From the NCBI GenBank assembly GCA_947396885.1, contig OX377206.1:47909631-47973630 (forward strand): a DNA stretch of 64,000 nucleotides, read 5' to 3'. Made by a program: the position numbers and the translations under genes. Source of the DNA: Heligmosomoides polygyrus polygyrus (taxonomy: Eukaryota; Nematoda; Chromadorea; Rhabditida; Heligmosomidae). Position 1 is the first letter of the stretch; the number at the start of each line of letters is the position of its first letter. The notes beneath the pieces are model-generated. The model was given only the letters and a program-made list of their open reading frames with translations, searched no databases and was not told where the DNA came from. Below, in pieces: positions 11,450 through 22,178 of this stretch.

Positions 11450-12210
11450 TTATTGACGAGATCGCCACTCTACAGGAAACGACTAAGCTCACAACTTCAA
11501 CCTTGTTCAGAGCCTGTGTCCACGAAATGCTAAACGAAAAAGTAAAACTCCATGCTAAACGCTAAAAGAAATAGAGAATCTCTTCGAAATATGAACCGAT
11601 GGCACGCAGCTCATTTCTCAGATTCACGTAAAAGCCCAGTCTAATCAAAACAAGCGACTTCCAGCCAACGCGTGTTACAAATGACTTCCGCGTTGATATT
11701 CAATGAGTCAGAAGTAGACTACCAACCGGTGACTATCATGCTGGACTCTGGAGCCCAAAGAAGTTTTATAAAGAAAAACTTCAAGAAGAGTTAGAATTTG
11801 AGAGCTCCAGGAAACTTTCGAACTCAATGAAGTTACAGTCAGCTACAGTACAGGCGAATTGAAGATTCCAACTAAAAGGAAGAACGTTTGCAATATCATG
11901 AAGCTAAAACGAGTGTCAGTTTTTACCAAGGACACGCTGTCACCATCGTCGACCACTGCTATTCTGCCCCCAGTTGACAAGAGTTTCACTAAGAAGAAAA
12001 GATTTTTTATCGCTCAGAAAAGTATTTCTATCACGAACATCCTCTCCAGATATAATAACTGGACAAGACCTCATAAATCAGATCATTCTCCACGAGGCTC
12101 CTATAATGAGACTGCCATCTGGTTTCATTCTGACACCTACTGTTTTAGGCCACATCATACCCGGTACCAATGGTACAGACAATTTTACTGATATAAGGCA
12201 GGGGACTCAG
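11450..12210 (+). pseudogene. BEL/Pao retrotransposon fragment (gag end and aspartic protease)
   Basis: Contains the retropepsin active-site motif IMLDSGAQRSFI near 11730. About 90 codons later comes the C-terminal protease flap region typical of BEL/Pao elements, PDIITGQDLINQI near 12040 followed by LPSGFILT and LGHIIPG near 12110-12170. These pieces lie in three different frames, so at least two frameshifts separate them. The protease would process the Gag-Pol polyprotein. Upstream, a possible gag stretch (IDEIATLQETTKL near 11455) is weaker. No LTRs were found. Confidence 0.6.
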
Positions 12211-12459
12211 CGCAATTCATTTGCTGCAGCAGAAACAAGCTGCTCTTTAAAAAGCAACAACATCGGCTCAAAGCAACATTCCAAGCCAGAGGATCGAGGA
12301 GTCGACAACGTCAAACCACATGATAAATGGAGGCGAAGCATACGATTTGAACTGGATAGCGTTCCCATTTCAAAACTGCAGATTGCGATTGGAGGTAAGC
12401 ACAAATTACATGCGATTCAACGTCTGCATGAATCCTTAGAGCAGGATGGTGAAGGAGCA

Positions 12460-12688
12460 ACACACCGTGTTATGCGTGTAATTTTCTGCAATTCACGCCC
12501 TTCAATAAATAAGTAAACAAATAAATAAAGTAGAACCAGCTTTTTATTGTGCGGAAAGTAAAAGGGCCTAAATGAAAAAAAGACGGTCGGGGTGTTCTAT
12601 TCTCGTGGCTTAGGGGCGAAGCCCCCAACCAGACGTTTACGGCCGCTAGGCCATTGAACGTCTGGTAAGGTGATAAATCACTTATTAC
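12460..12688. repeat. 229-bp direct repeat, left copy
   Basis: A 229-bp unit that recurs at 14142-14370 with only a handful of base differences. It begins ACACACCGTGTTATG and ends AAATCACTTATTAC. It holds a TAAATAAA-rich stretch and a hairpin whose arms are ACCAGACGTT and AACGTCTGGT. The two copies flank a 1.45-kb block carrying a long-TIR element. I find no matching short target duplication outside the pair, so calling them LTRs is not justified. Confidence 0.8.
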
Positions 12689-12689
12689 C

Positions 12690-13950
12690 TATCAGCCAGT
12701 TTTTGCTGAACGATTTTTAAAGACCTGAAGAAGAGGTGTGAAGGTGCGTGCACAACACTCATCAATCTCTACAACAACCACAAGATGTACCTCGGCGGCT
12801 CAGTTGGTAAGAGTGCCGCCTCGTAGGAGCCCACCAGCGCGGTTTTGAGTTCGAGTCCGTGACTGGTGGGCTCCTTCCTATCTTAGCACATATTAGTTTA
12901 TTGTTATTACGCCTTCTCATGATTACAGGAGGCAATTTAAGACCATCAGTGCTTACAACAAACCAAGGCTGTCTAGTTGCGCCTTCATATGTGCTAGTTT
13001 TTCAACTATTCATATCTGCACCACATCATTTCTCTGGGAATAATGTCTTTTATATTATTAAATTAGAAGTCTTATATTTATTATTTCTCTTTTAGTCAGC
13101 AGCCGTAATACAAAACTGTGAAGCAAGTACAGCAGTATCTTACAAAAGCCAGTGAAGAACAATCTTCTCCCTGGCAAGGAATGACTTCTTCTTCGTTGCC
13201 GCCGCCTCTTCTTCCTCTTCTTCCTGACAGTCGTCTAGGATTGCAGCGGTTTTCCTGACACTTTCTCTTCTTCCTGACAGCCAATATCTCCATAAATGGC
13301 GTTTGTGAGGAGTCCTTTTATGGCATCCACAACCGCAATCTGTCCCCTTGTCGAAGGTGTCGGTGAAATCCGGTAGTCGGCCGACAACACGTTCAGGTGA
13401 GAACGACATTTTTAGTGCACTTATGTATCGATCTGGCCCGGGTTCATAACATTCAACCGTAAGATAAGCGTACTGTGTGAAATTAGGGTACCATTGGTGG
13501 TACGGTATGATATGGCGATGGTGCAGATATGAATAGTTGAAAAACTAGCACATATAAAGGTGCAAATAGACACCCTTGGTCAGTTGCCCGTGTTGTAAGC
13601 ATTGATGGTATAAAATTGACTTCTGCGGTCATGAGAAGGCGTAAGAACAGCAGACTAAAACGTGCAAAAATATTGGCGGCACTCGGACTCCAACTAAAGA
13701 GCCCGCCGGTGTGCTCCTACGAGGCGGCCCTCCTACAGCCTGCGCCACCGATGAACATCTCGTGGGGTGCCGCAGAAGTTGAAGAGTGTTGCGTAGACGT
13801 ACTCACACCTCTTTTTCAGGTCTTTAAAAAAGCGTTCAGCAAAAACTAACTGGGGTTCTGGACTCCGCTCATAGGGCCCTGCATCCTGTCAAAACAGCAT
13901 TGCAAAAGCTCACCATGAGTTGGGCACCTTTCCTTGTAAAATGCAAGGTC
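12690..13950. mobile_element. long-TIR element, family A, copy I, with tRNA-like modules
   Basis: The arms at about 12696-13030 and 13518-13860 are reverse complements over more than 330 bp, starting from GTTTTTGCTGAACG. The whole is homologous to 54597-55615, whose arms extend further outward to CTTACAAGGAAAGG. So the left end here was cut by the 229-bp repeat, while the right end runs to about 13948. Each arm contains a tRNA-like module; on the left the A box is at 12796-12807 (CGGCTCAGTTGG) and the B box at 12847-12858. The centre (13080-13420) matches the inverted centre of the other copy. A non-autonomous foldback DNA transposon is the simplest reading. Confidence 0.75.
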
Positions 13951-14141
13951 AGGTCAGATCTCATCTTCTCACTAACCGGCGTCTTAGGAAGTTCACCCTA
14001 ATTATCGGTGAACGTGAAAATTTCGTTGGTATGTCTGTGCCTCACTTCAAACATCTGCTTGCCCGGAGTAGGTTAACCTAGATTGTTTTCTTTTTTGTAT
14101 TGTGTTCTGCATAATATCTCTTGATCATGTTGGTTTATTAT

Positions 14142-14370
14142 ACACACCGTGTTATGCGTGTAATTTTCTGCAATTCACGCCCTTCAATAAATAAGTAAAC
14201 AAATAAATAAAGTAGAACCAGCTTTTTATTGTCCGGAAAGTAAAAGGGCCTAAATGAAAAGAAGACGGTCGGAGTGTTCTATTCTCGTGGCTTAGGGGCG
14301 AAGCCCCCAACCAGACGTTTACGGCCGCTAGGCCGTTGAACGTCTGGTAAGGTGATAAATCACTTATTAC
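14142..14370. repeat. 229-bp direct repeat, right copy
   Basis: Partner of 12460-12688. The two share the same orientation, the same ends and the internal hairpin. The loop change CCATTG to CCGTTG is one of the few differences. It could have arisen as terminal repeats of a small element or by segmental duplication around the long-TIR element. Confidence 0.8.
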
Positions 14371-14532
14371 AATTGGTTCAGATTCATCAGTTGGAGCACC
14401 ACTAAAGCAGCACCGGTGTATTCACTCCTTGGATAGTTCGAAGTGGACCACGCCCCTCAGCGGAGGGGTGCCGCAGTGCCACGAACGTCGTGGAATGCGG
14501 CATTTTTTTCCGACCTAAAAAAGGGAAGCCCA

Positions 14533-16386
14533 TTAACTTCCCCAATGATTCTCAGCGAGGCCTATATAGTTCTAAGGCATCGGACGAGGATCACAGAACT
14601 GTGCTTCGTTTTTGCTAAGGGCCACTGAGTGGTCCGAAAATGGCAAAAATGGGACCGCTTCAGGGCGGGCTGATAAGGCAAGAGTGACATCTGGAATGGC
14701 CCTGTCCTGCTCTGAATTTAATCTACAAAGCGTTTGGAGCTCAAATTAAGGTTTGATTATAGTAACATGATAATCAAACTTTAATTTATTCAAGGGATAC
14801 ATTCAAGTGAGTCATTTTGACCGAGTGGACCGAGGGTCCTAGGGTTCGATTCCGGAGGTTATGGGATTTGCCCCGTGGTCTGCTCCCATTTTTTGCAACT
14901 GAAGAGGACCTTTTGGATGCGGTAGGGTACCGTATTATTGGGTAGTGGTGAATAAGGGTGACGAAGCAATGACTACCGATTTCGCCCAGACTTCGCCTAT
15001 GGGAATTATTTAAGCTGCTGACCACCACGAATCTTAACTTACAAAATGTTTGGAGTTCAAATTAAAGTTCTCTCTTTCAATGTCTCTTTTGCTAAATTAT
15101 CATTTGCTTGCACTGTACTCAAAGGCTTAAGTGGAAGGTTGGAAAATAAGTCGACAACATTAGAGAAGGAAACGATCCTACTGACGTGGACAGCTTTGCT
15201 CACCCATATCTACCGTATCCTGCAATAATATAGTGAAATTTTGGAAACAGGTGATCAACGCTCCAAATAACCCCAGTGGGAGATGTTTGGGCGAAATTTT
15301 TCCTTTCGTGCTCTCCTCGACCTCTGGAGTCGTGAAAGGCAGCAGTGCCGGTTATTCTGCGTGCACCTTGTTACTTACACACATCACCGTAACCTTCTGT
15401 CTTCCATCGTTTCAACGAAAATGGTTGCCAGATTGGTGATCTGCATCCCAGGCAATCCTAGGCAGATGAATTTGGGACGAAAAATCTTTTTCGATGTCCA
15501 GAGTTGAGGTAGTGAGTACAAGTATCTATCTGCCCCGACCCGTCTCCTGTAAGTGTATAGGAGAATGGGCAGGAAAAAAATAACCGCTAGATAAATCATA
15601 TCATGAGGTGGGTAAAACATGTTGCACTTGTAACCGTTAGTAGAACTCTGAAAGTTGTGAGAAGAATAAAAAGCAGTGTGCAAAGAAATCCGAATAGCAA
15701 TGAGCATGTCCTGATGATGGGTCAAATCAATGCTTGTCGATCGTGTTCACGAATGAGGTGACAGTGAAAAACAGTTCCAACAGTAATTGAGAACATACCA
15801 AAGAGGTCATATGGGGACAGCATCTAACGGAACCTTCCTCAGCGAGACAAGCGTAGTTCAATGGACGCGCGATATCGCTCTACACAACAAAACCAGCTTC
15901 TTTCCCATCTGACAACAGGTTGAAAACGGAGTTTAGACGCGAAGAAGGTACCCTGTCGAAGTCAAAATGTAATCCTCATTTGCAAAAGCGCTAACAGTCC
16001 ATGGAGGAACGCAGAAACCCACCCCCGGAATCGAATCATCGACCCCCTCCCGTAAGTCCGCCTCGCTATCCACTCAACTATTCAGCCGCTTAACCGTCGC
16101 AAATGATTCACTTGAATGTACACAGCAGCTTCGTCTAGGAAATGTAGGAGCTTATCGGATTACTATATTTAAACTTTAATTTGAGCTCCAAGCCTTTTGT
16201 AAGCTATGTTCAGAGCACGACAGAGCCATTCCAGGTGTCACTTTTGCCTTATCAGCCCGCCGTGAAAGGAGACCATGTTTTGCCATTTTCGGACCAACCC
16301 GTGGCCGTAGCAAAAACGAAGCACAGTGCAGTGATCCTCGTCGGATGTCCTACAAGACTATACAGGTCACGTTGAGAATCTTTGGG
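14533..16386. mobile_element. long-TIR element, family B
   Basis: Arms of over 300 bp at about 14533-14865 and 16015-16386 are imperfect reverse complements. Examples are GACGAGGATCAC near 14577 against its complement near 16335, and TTTGGAGCTCAAATTAA near 14730 against its complement near 16170. The right arm carries a complete tRNA-like module on the minus strand (B box 16026-16037, A box 16069-16080). The left arm keeps the B box near 14849 but has lost the A box. The interior holds a degenerate copy of the satellite-related TIR element. No transposase is recognisable. Confidence 0.7.
14935..15345. repeat. degenerate satellite-related TIR element
   Basis: The left piece near 14955-15025 resembles the satellite monomer (CCGATTTCGCCCAGACTTCG, then a decayed GCTGATCACGAAT-like part). 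The right piece near 15247-15340 is inverted and ends in the outer module CTCCTCGACCTCTGGAGT that also follows the inverted monomers at 34780 and 49665. This is the same dispersed element as 49066-49712, older and inserted in the family B element. Confidence 0.5.
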
Positions 16387-16389
16387 TGA

Positions 16390-16745
16390 AGTTCATGGGC
16401 CTCCCTTGTAAGGTGAGGTGGAGAACCTCGAAACTCGAGGATGGTTCCTGGTTTTTTCGCTATCGTCCCCGAATCGGGTGAAAATAGCATACGGCCCCAG
16501 GAAGCAACATGCTCTAACGCAACGCTGCGTATGGCTGCCGACGATATCGAATAGTCCCTACCCTGACCAGGCCCGGTAGGTTATATATGCATATAAGGGA
16601 CTGATCCTACCGGCCGGGACCTCTCTGCGCGACGCCCCATAAGCTCTTCAGCTCTCTAATTTATTGATGATTTGTTGTTAATAAACTTCTTCTCTAGGTC
16701 GTGTTCGTTGCTACCGCGGAATTGTATTGTACAGGTTCTCACATC
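16390..16745. other. non-coding DNA, nothing recognised
   Basis: Stops in all frames and a short inverted repeat near 16550-16620. No gene or shared repeat was identified. Confidence 0.35.
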
Positions 16746-16749
16746 GAAG

Positions 16750-17020
16750 GGGACGCGTAGCGCAGTCGGAAAAGGTGCCTGCATGCAACCGATACCAGGT
16801 TCCTGGTTCGGATTTCCTGACCAGGCCAGCCAAGCCTTCCATCCCACGGGGTTGGTGAATTGGTGTCAGACTTGTCTGGGAAGGATAAAGCGCTGACTTG
16901 TTCATCGGCTGGCCATGCAAGCCATTGTATGGACAAATACGCACCTAAATTGCCTCCACATTCTGTAGAAGTAAAATGTGTGGCGCATCCCAAAAGGAAT
17001 TGAGTAACGCCACCCTTATT
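16750..17020 (+). repeat. tRNA-derived SINE-like repeat, copy B (with head)
   Basis: Begins with a tRNA-like head. The A box TAGCGCAGTCGG lies at 16757-16768 and the B-box-like GGTTCGGATTTCC at 16795-16807. The body is shared with copies A (613-869) and C. Pol III boxes, dispersed copies and absence of a reading frame fit a SINE. An AT-rich stretch (17021-17140) follows the body before copy C. Confidence 0.6.
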
Positions 17021-17400
17021 TATTTATTGTGGGTGTCAACTGACACAATTGACACAGCGAAACACACAAAAACACAGACATGAAGAAGGTAAGAACAAGA
17101 CCTAAAACAACAATCCTGTTAACTAGGAACGAAAAAAATCATCCTTTATCCTTATCACTTCGAAGAAACCACATACCAAAGGTCTGGAAAGGATAGAACA
17201 CTGACTCGTCCATTGATTGGAATCCGCAAATTATTATATAAGCTAAATAAGCATTCAAATTGCCTCCTTGAAATAACGTACAATTATTAGGTTGTAACGA
17301 AAGGTGGCGATGTCCGTTCCTCCACGTGGTGCCACTGGAAACTGTTCGCCTCTGCGAGCTAAGCTGATCACGGACATTCGAGTACAGGCGACAGGCCCTA

Positions 17401-18516
17401 GTGACAGGCCGGCCTATGGAGATCCCATGTCACATCACATGGTTGATGACGTTAAGTGAGTATCGAGATAAAGCTACGGCGTCCGCGGGAGCCGACGCGC
17501 ACTCGCAGAGCCCGGCGAGTGTGAGAAGTATGCGAGGGTCCCTGATGCGAGGACGGCATCGGGGGGAAACTGAGCTAGTCCGAAAGTCCCGTAACGTAGG
17601 CAAGACCCGCGTAGCTACGCTGAATGTGGGTACGTTGACGGGCCGCTTGTGCGAGTTGGCAGAAGCACTGGAGCAAAGACGAATCGACTTATGTGCGGTA
17701 CAGGAGACGAGGTGGTCCTGTTGTAAGTCGAGAGACATAGGCCGAGGCTTCAAGGCCATTCTGTGCGGCAGTCCCAGGACCACCAGCGGAGTTGGTGTAA
17801 TCGTCTCCGAACGTTTCCGAGACGCGATTATAAGCGTGGAACGTTTTAATGACCGCTTGATGAAGGTCGTAGTCGCTGCTGAACAGCGCATGTATCATTT
17901 CTTCTCTGCATACGCTCCGCAGGCAGGCTGCTCTGAGAGAGCCAAGGATGAGTTTTGGACCCTGCTTGATGAAAAGTCAGCAGAGGTACCGTCAGAAGAC
18001 GCTGTCGTTATCGCAGGTGACCTCAACGGTCATGTGGGGACTGCGAAAGATGGTCGCAGCTGTCACGGCGGTTTCGGATATGAAGCACGTAACGCTGATG
18101 GTGACCTCATCATCGCGAACACCGTATTTCGAAAGCGTGACTCCCATCTGGTGTCGTTCTATAGCGGGAGCACCAAGACACAGATCGACTTCATCCTTGT
18201 GAAGCATCGCGATCGAAAGCTGGTTACAGATGCGAAGCTGGTGCCGTACGAGACTGTCGCCACACAGCACCGTCCGCTGATATGCACTCTTAAGTTCGCC
18301 CCTCCGAGGCTGAGGCATGTCGAGCGATGCGGTCCACCGAGAATCAAGTGGTGGCGATTGAAGGAAAACGCTGCAGCTTTTGTTTCTCGTATTCGGTTAC
18401 CGACGGTGACAACCGTCGACGAAACATGGAAAGATGCAACCGATACGATTTTACAAGTTGCATGCTCTGAATTAGGCATGACTAAGCCTGGACGCCGCAG
18501 CCTGGCTGTGGACTAA
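17401..18516 (+). pseudogene. RTE copy 3 endonuclease open frame
   Basis: 371 codons. After a leader-like N-terminus come the AP endonuclease motifs RVATLNVGTLTGR (17607), VQETRWS (about 17697), AGDLNGHVG (about 18015), RKRDSHLVSF (about 18130), TQIDFIL (about 18178) and TVATQHRPLICTL (about 18255). The IKWWRLKE linker motif follows at about 18340. The frame ends at 18516, where the other copies continue into the RT linker, so a 1-2 base indel near 18500 separates endonuclease from RT. Normally both form one polyprotein of about 1000 residues. The start used by the intact element is uncertain. Confidence 0.8.
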
Positions 18517-19888
18517 CGACGTAAGAGAAAAAGTCCGAGAGAAGAAAAAATTATATCACGCGTTCCTGCGCGACAAGAGTGTAGACAAATGGCGTATGTA
18601 CCAGGAGGCGAAGAAAGCGGCAAAGAAGGCCGTAGCCGTTGCAAAAGCCGTCCATTATGATGATCTCAGCGATAAACTCGAGACGCGCGATGGTAAACGA
18701 CATCTTTATCGACTTGCCAAGGCACGCCATCGTCAGGCCGAGGATATCGAGAAATTCTTGGGCATCAACGATGAGAATGGCCATCTACTGACGAACCGCA
18801 AGAGGGCTATGAAACGATGGCATGACTACTTCGAGAGAATTTCGACAGAAGAGTTTGCCCATCCGCCCATCCCTTGCGTCCCTCCTACGCACGGTCCTGT
18901 GCAGAAAATCACTGTGGAGGAGACGGAAGCGGCTTTGAAGAAGATGAAGCCAGGCAAAGCAACGGGCCCCGATGATATAGCGGCCGACCTATGGAAGTTG
19001 AGGTGCTGGAGTCCTGCTGAGTGGCTAACGAAGTTTTTCAACCAGGTTGTTGCGGAGAAGATGGTTCCTGGTAGTTGGCAGGAAAGCACGACGATCCCGA
19101 TATGGAAGAAGAAGGGCAGTCCTGCGGACTGCACGAATTACCGTCCAATTCGCTTGCTCTCGCACAGCATGAAAATCTTCGAGCGAATTGTAGATGGACG
19201 TATTCGCGATATCGTCCAACTTTCCACCAATCAATGTGGCTTCGTAGCGGGCAGTGGCACCATCGATGCCATACATGCTGCTCGTCTTCTGGTAGAGAGA
19301 CATCGCGAAAAGCAGAAACCGCTGCACATAGCTTTTCTCGACTTACCAGGGAATGCCGTCAGCTTCCCATGGAACTTCGGATTGAGACCTATATCACGTG
19401 AAAGAGCTCGAGACGCTGATCACGGATATGTAGACCAAATTTGCTAAATGAATCTCCTGAACGAGTTATGGCCGGCGGAAGCCGCGATGTCTTCCATGTG
19501 TTAGGCGCGCTCAATCAGCGTTGGGCGCAGTATTACGCGGAAATCAGCGGTTCGGCTATCAGCCCGTCAGCAGCGGCGGCGGCGCAGTGGTAGAGTGCTC
19601 GCTCCAAATGATTGGGTTCATTGGTTCGGTTCCCGCCACCGACGGGTTTTTTGCAATTTGTGATCTATCTTCGACTAGGACCTATAATCTCCTTTTTAGC
19701 ACATTTTTGAGCGAACGGCTAATGGCGACTTGCATTTACGTCTATTTGAAGACGGAAACGTGTTTCAGGTAAAATGTTTTATTCATGACGTGAAGCAAGT
19801 CAGAAATTCAAATCAAAACAAAATAAAAAGTAAAAATAAAATCAAAAATCAAAAAAACTTAATAAATATAATAAATAAAAAGTAAAGG

Positions 19889-20118
19889 CACTAGTTAAAA
19901 GTTCCGACTCCACCGACACGACTTCGGTCGAAAAAAAACTTTCGCTGAAACTTCGTCTAGGGGGGGTTATTCGGGGTGCTGATCACGAATCTGACATCCG
20001 TTTTTCACGATTCGGTCGGAGACCACCCATACCTTTAACTAGGGTGGTCCAGGCAGAGTCACCGATTTCGCTGGCCACTAGTTAAAAGTTCCGACTCCAC
20101 CGACACGACTTCGGCCGA
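19889..20118. repeat. satellite-like monomer between 44-bp direct repeats
   Basis: The centre of the family C element holds two near-identical direct repeats of about 43-44 bp (19889-19932 and 20076-20119, beginning CACTAGTTAAAAGTTCC). Between them lies about 144 bp that matches the satellite monomer (GGGGTGCTGATCACGAATCT, CACCGATTTCGCT). Confidence 0.65.
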
Positions 20119-20254
20119 ACGGTTTATTATATTTATTAAGTTTTTTGATTTTTGATTTTATTTTTACTTTTTATTTTGTTTTGATTTGAATTTCTGACTT
20201 GCTTCACGTCATGAATAAAACATTTTACCTGAAACACGTTTCTGTCTTCAAATA

Positions 20255-21582
20255 CAGGGTGGCTGAAAAGTTCGGGCAATTTTTCAAAGTATTTCAGCAG
20301 TACGAAAAAACTACATAAACGCCAAAGATTTACAAACAAAAATAACAGAAACTTCATTAGATCAACAACAACATAATACAACAGGAAAATTCACAACAAG
20401 TGCTCAAAATTTCCTCCTTTGGCTTCAATACATTTTCGCAGTCGTTTTGGGAAGTCGCTGATGATGGTCGCACACTGCTCCGCTGTAATCTCGTCCCAGG
20501 ATCTCAACAACGCCGATTTCAGCTGCTCAACGGTGGCGTATCTTGTAGTGGAGATCTTCTGGTCCATGATCGACCACACAGAATAATCCATCGGGTTGAG
20601 ATCAGGCGAGTTGGATGGCCAGATGTCCCTGCTCCAAAACCCTGGGAAGAGCTCCTCGCAAACGGCGATCGTGGATTTGGCGGAATGCGCTGGTGCCCAG
20701 TCCTGCTGAAGAGAAAATCCGGTTTCGCCAAAATGGCTCGTCGCCCACGGCTCCAGTACGTCGCGGAGGACATATTGCTGGTAGCTGGCAGCGTTAATTT
20801 TGACGTTCTGCTCCATGAAGACCAGCGGCGTCTTTCCGGTAGCGCATATTCCAGCCCACACCATCACCGAGGCTGGAAAATGGCGGCGGCTGATGGTCCT
20901 TGCGGCCGACGTCTTCTGCTGACCCTTCTTAAGCAGCTGCCGGCGATTCTGATGGTTGTGAAGCGGCTGGACCGTGAAGATCTTCTCGTCGGTGAACAGC
21001 ACCTTCGACAAGCGACCATCGCCGACCAGCTGACGCATTCGCCTGCATTTCCTCAACCTCTCAGCTTTCATCGCGTCGTTGAGGAAGTGAATACGAGCTA
21101 CTTTGTAGCTGCGTAATCCCAGCTTCCTCCTGGCAATATGCTGGACTCGTTCCCTACTGATCCCGAGATCCGTAGCCATCTTGTTCATCGATACCTCAGA
21201 ATTCCGGCTAATGCGACAACGAACCTTGTTGATGTTCTCCGGTGTTGTCGCAGTGGTGGGACGGCCGCTGCGGGGACGGTCCGAGGTCCCGCCAGTCTCC
21301 TTGTAGCGTCTTACAATCTTGTAGACGGTCCTTTGTTTGAAGCCGGTTGTTCGAACTATGTCCGCGGTCCTCATTCCCGTCTTGTGCAGCTCGACGACGG
21401 TGATACGCTCACTTTCACGAGACATAACGCAAGCACAACTGAAAACGAGAAAACTGGAGCAACAGATTCTAGATCAAAATTGCGCGAGGAATACAACGGA
21501 AACAACAGAAATAACAAAAAACCTCAATTTCAAGGCCAAAAGTAGCGCCGCAAAAAATTGCCCGAACTTTTCAGCCACCCTG
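20255..21582 (-). mobile_element. mariner element 1 (DD37D), apparently intact
   Basis: 1328 bp with perfect 30-bp terminal inverted repeats starting CAGGGTGGCTGAAAAGTTCG, flanked by TA at 20253-20254 and 21583-21584. The empty site is visible in the other arm of the family C element near 19740 (complement of CTTCAAATAGACG), which confirms insertion into the right arm. It contains one uninterrupted transposase gene. All parts needed for transposition look present. Confidence 0.95.
20391..21425 (-). CDS. mariner-type DD37D transposase
   Basis: 344 residues, the expected length for the Tc1/mariner superfamily, starting at ATG 21425 just inside the TIR. The N-terminal third holds two helix-turn-helix DNA-binding units (VVELHKTGMRTADIVRTTGF at residues 10-29, and MNKMATDLGISRERVQHI) with an RPRSGRPTT linker at residues 53-61. 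The catalytic DDE domain follows. First Asp is in VLFTDEKIF (about 146), second in QQDWAPAH (about 245), third in NPMDYSVW (about 283). Thirty-seven residues separate the last two, hence DD37D. VMVWAGICATGK lies between the first and second. It cuts and pastes the element at TA sites in the nucleus. It has no frameshift or internal stop. Confidence 0.93.
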   Translation of the reverse strand: MSRESERITVVELHKTGMRTADIVRTTGFKQRTVYKIVRRYKETGGTSDRPRSGRPTTATTPENINKVRCRISRNSEVSMNKMATDLGISRERVQHIARRKLGLRSYKVARIHFLNDAMKAERLRKCRRMRQLVGDGRLSKVLFTDEKIFTVQPLHNHQNRRQLLKKGQQKTSAARTISRRHFPASVMVWAGICATGKTPLVFMEQNVKINAASYQQYVLRDVLEPWATSHFGETGFSLQQDWAPAHSAKSTIAVCEELFPGFWSRDIWPSNSPDLNPMDYSVWSIMDQKISTTRYATVEQLKSALLRSWDEITAEQCATIISDFPKRLRKCIEAKGGNFEHLL

Positions 21583-21808
21583 TAGACGTAAATGCAAGTC
21601 GCCATTAGCCGTTCGCTCAAAAATGTGCCAAAAAGGAGATTATAGGTCCTAGTCGAAGATAGATCACAAAATGCAAAAAAACCCGTCGGCGGCGGGAACC
21701 GAACCAATGAACCCAATCATTTGGAGCGAGCACTCTACCACTGCGCCGCCGCCGCTGCTGTCGGCGCTGATAGCCGAACCGCTGATTTCCGCGCAATACT
21801 GCGCCTAA

Positions 21809-22178
21809 AGGCCGCCACAGACTTCTGCGGCGCCGCTCGGCGGCGCCGCTCAGCGGCTTGACTCATCATCAGTGGGAGCGGTGACCGCGAGGTACTGTAC
21901 TGTTTCTAGTGGGGACCGACTGGTGCTTATCAATAACGCGCCCCGATGACGATCGCGCGCCCGCATCAACCGTCTCCGCTCTGGATCCCGCCGCGAAAGG
22001 GCAGAGCGCAGAGCGCAGACAGACAGACGCTGGAGCGGCGCCGCCGGGTGGAATGATTCAAGTCATTTGCGCCAGCGACGCCGCCGGTGCCGCTGGCGGC
22101 GCCGCTGGAGGCGAGCTCTGCGTCTCTGCCCTATGGTTAAGCATAGGGCAGCGGCGCCGCAGAAGTCTGTGGCGGCCT
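21809..22178. mobile_element. 370-bp GC-rich MITE with PIF/Harbinger-like target site
   Basis: Perfect inverted ends of about 29-30 bp (AGGCCGCCACAGACTTCTGC at 21809 and its complement ending 22178), flanked by TAA at 21806-21808 and 22179-22181. The opposite arm of the host element near 19520 lacks it, giving an empty site. It is very GC-rich, with repeated GGCGGCGCC motifs, and its 22118-22150 module recurs near 3090 and 39540. It has no coding capacity. Confidence 0.88.

Noticed and set aside
12787..12870. tRNA gene
   Set aside because: Good A and B boxes, but no acceptor stem or convincing anticodon arm, and it lies inside a transposon arm with an inverted partner. The same holds at 54783, 19580, 16026, 35377 and 63264.
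13140..13409. 89-codon minus-strand frame with glutamate run
   Set aside because: The acidic run is a TCTTCC simple repeat in the centre of the family A element. The homologous centre at 55 kb does not keep the frame.
12460..14370. LTR retrotransposon bounded by the 229-bp repeats
   Set aside because: No primer site, polypurine tract, coding domain or target duplication; the enclosed block is a long-TIR element.
15384..15725. Minus-strand frame with one hydrophobic segment as the missing tweety TM5 exon
   Set aside because: It sits inside the family B long-TIR element, lacks a matching splice acceptor and phase, and has no family motif.
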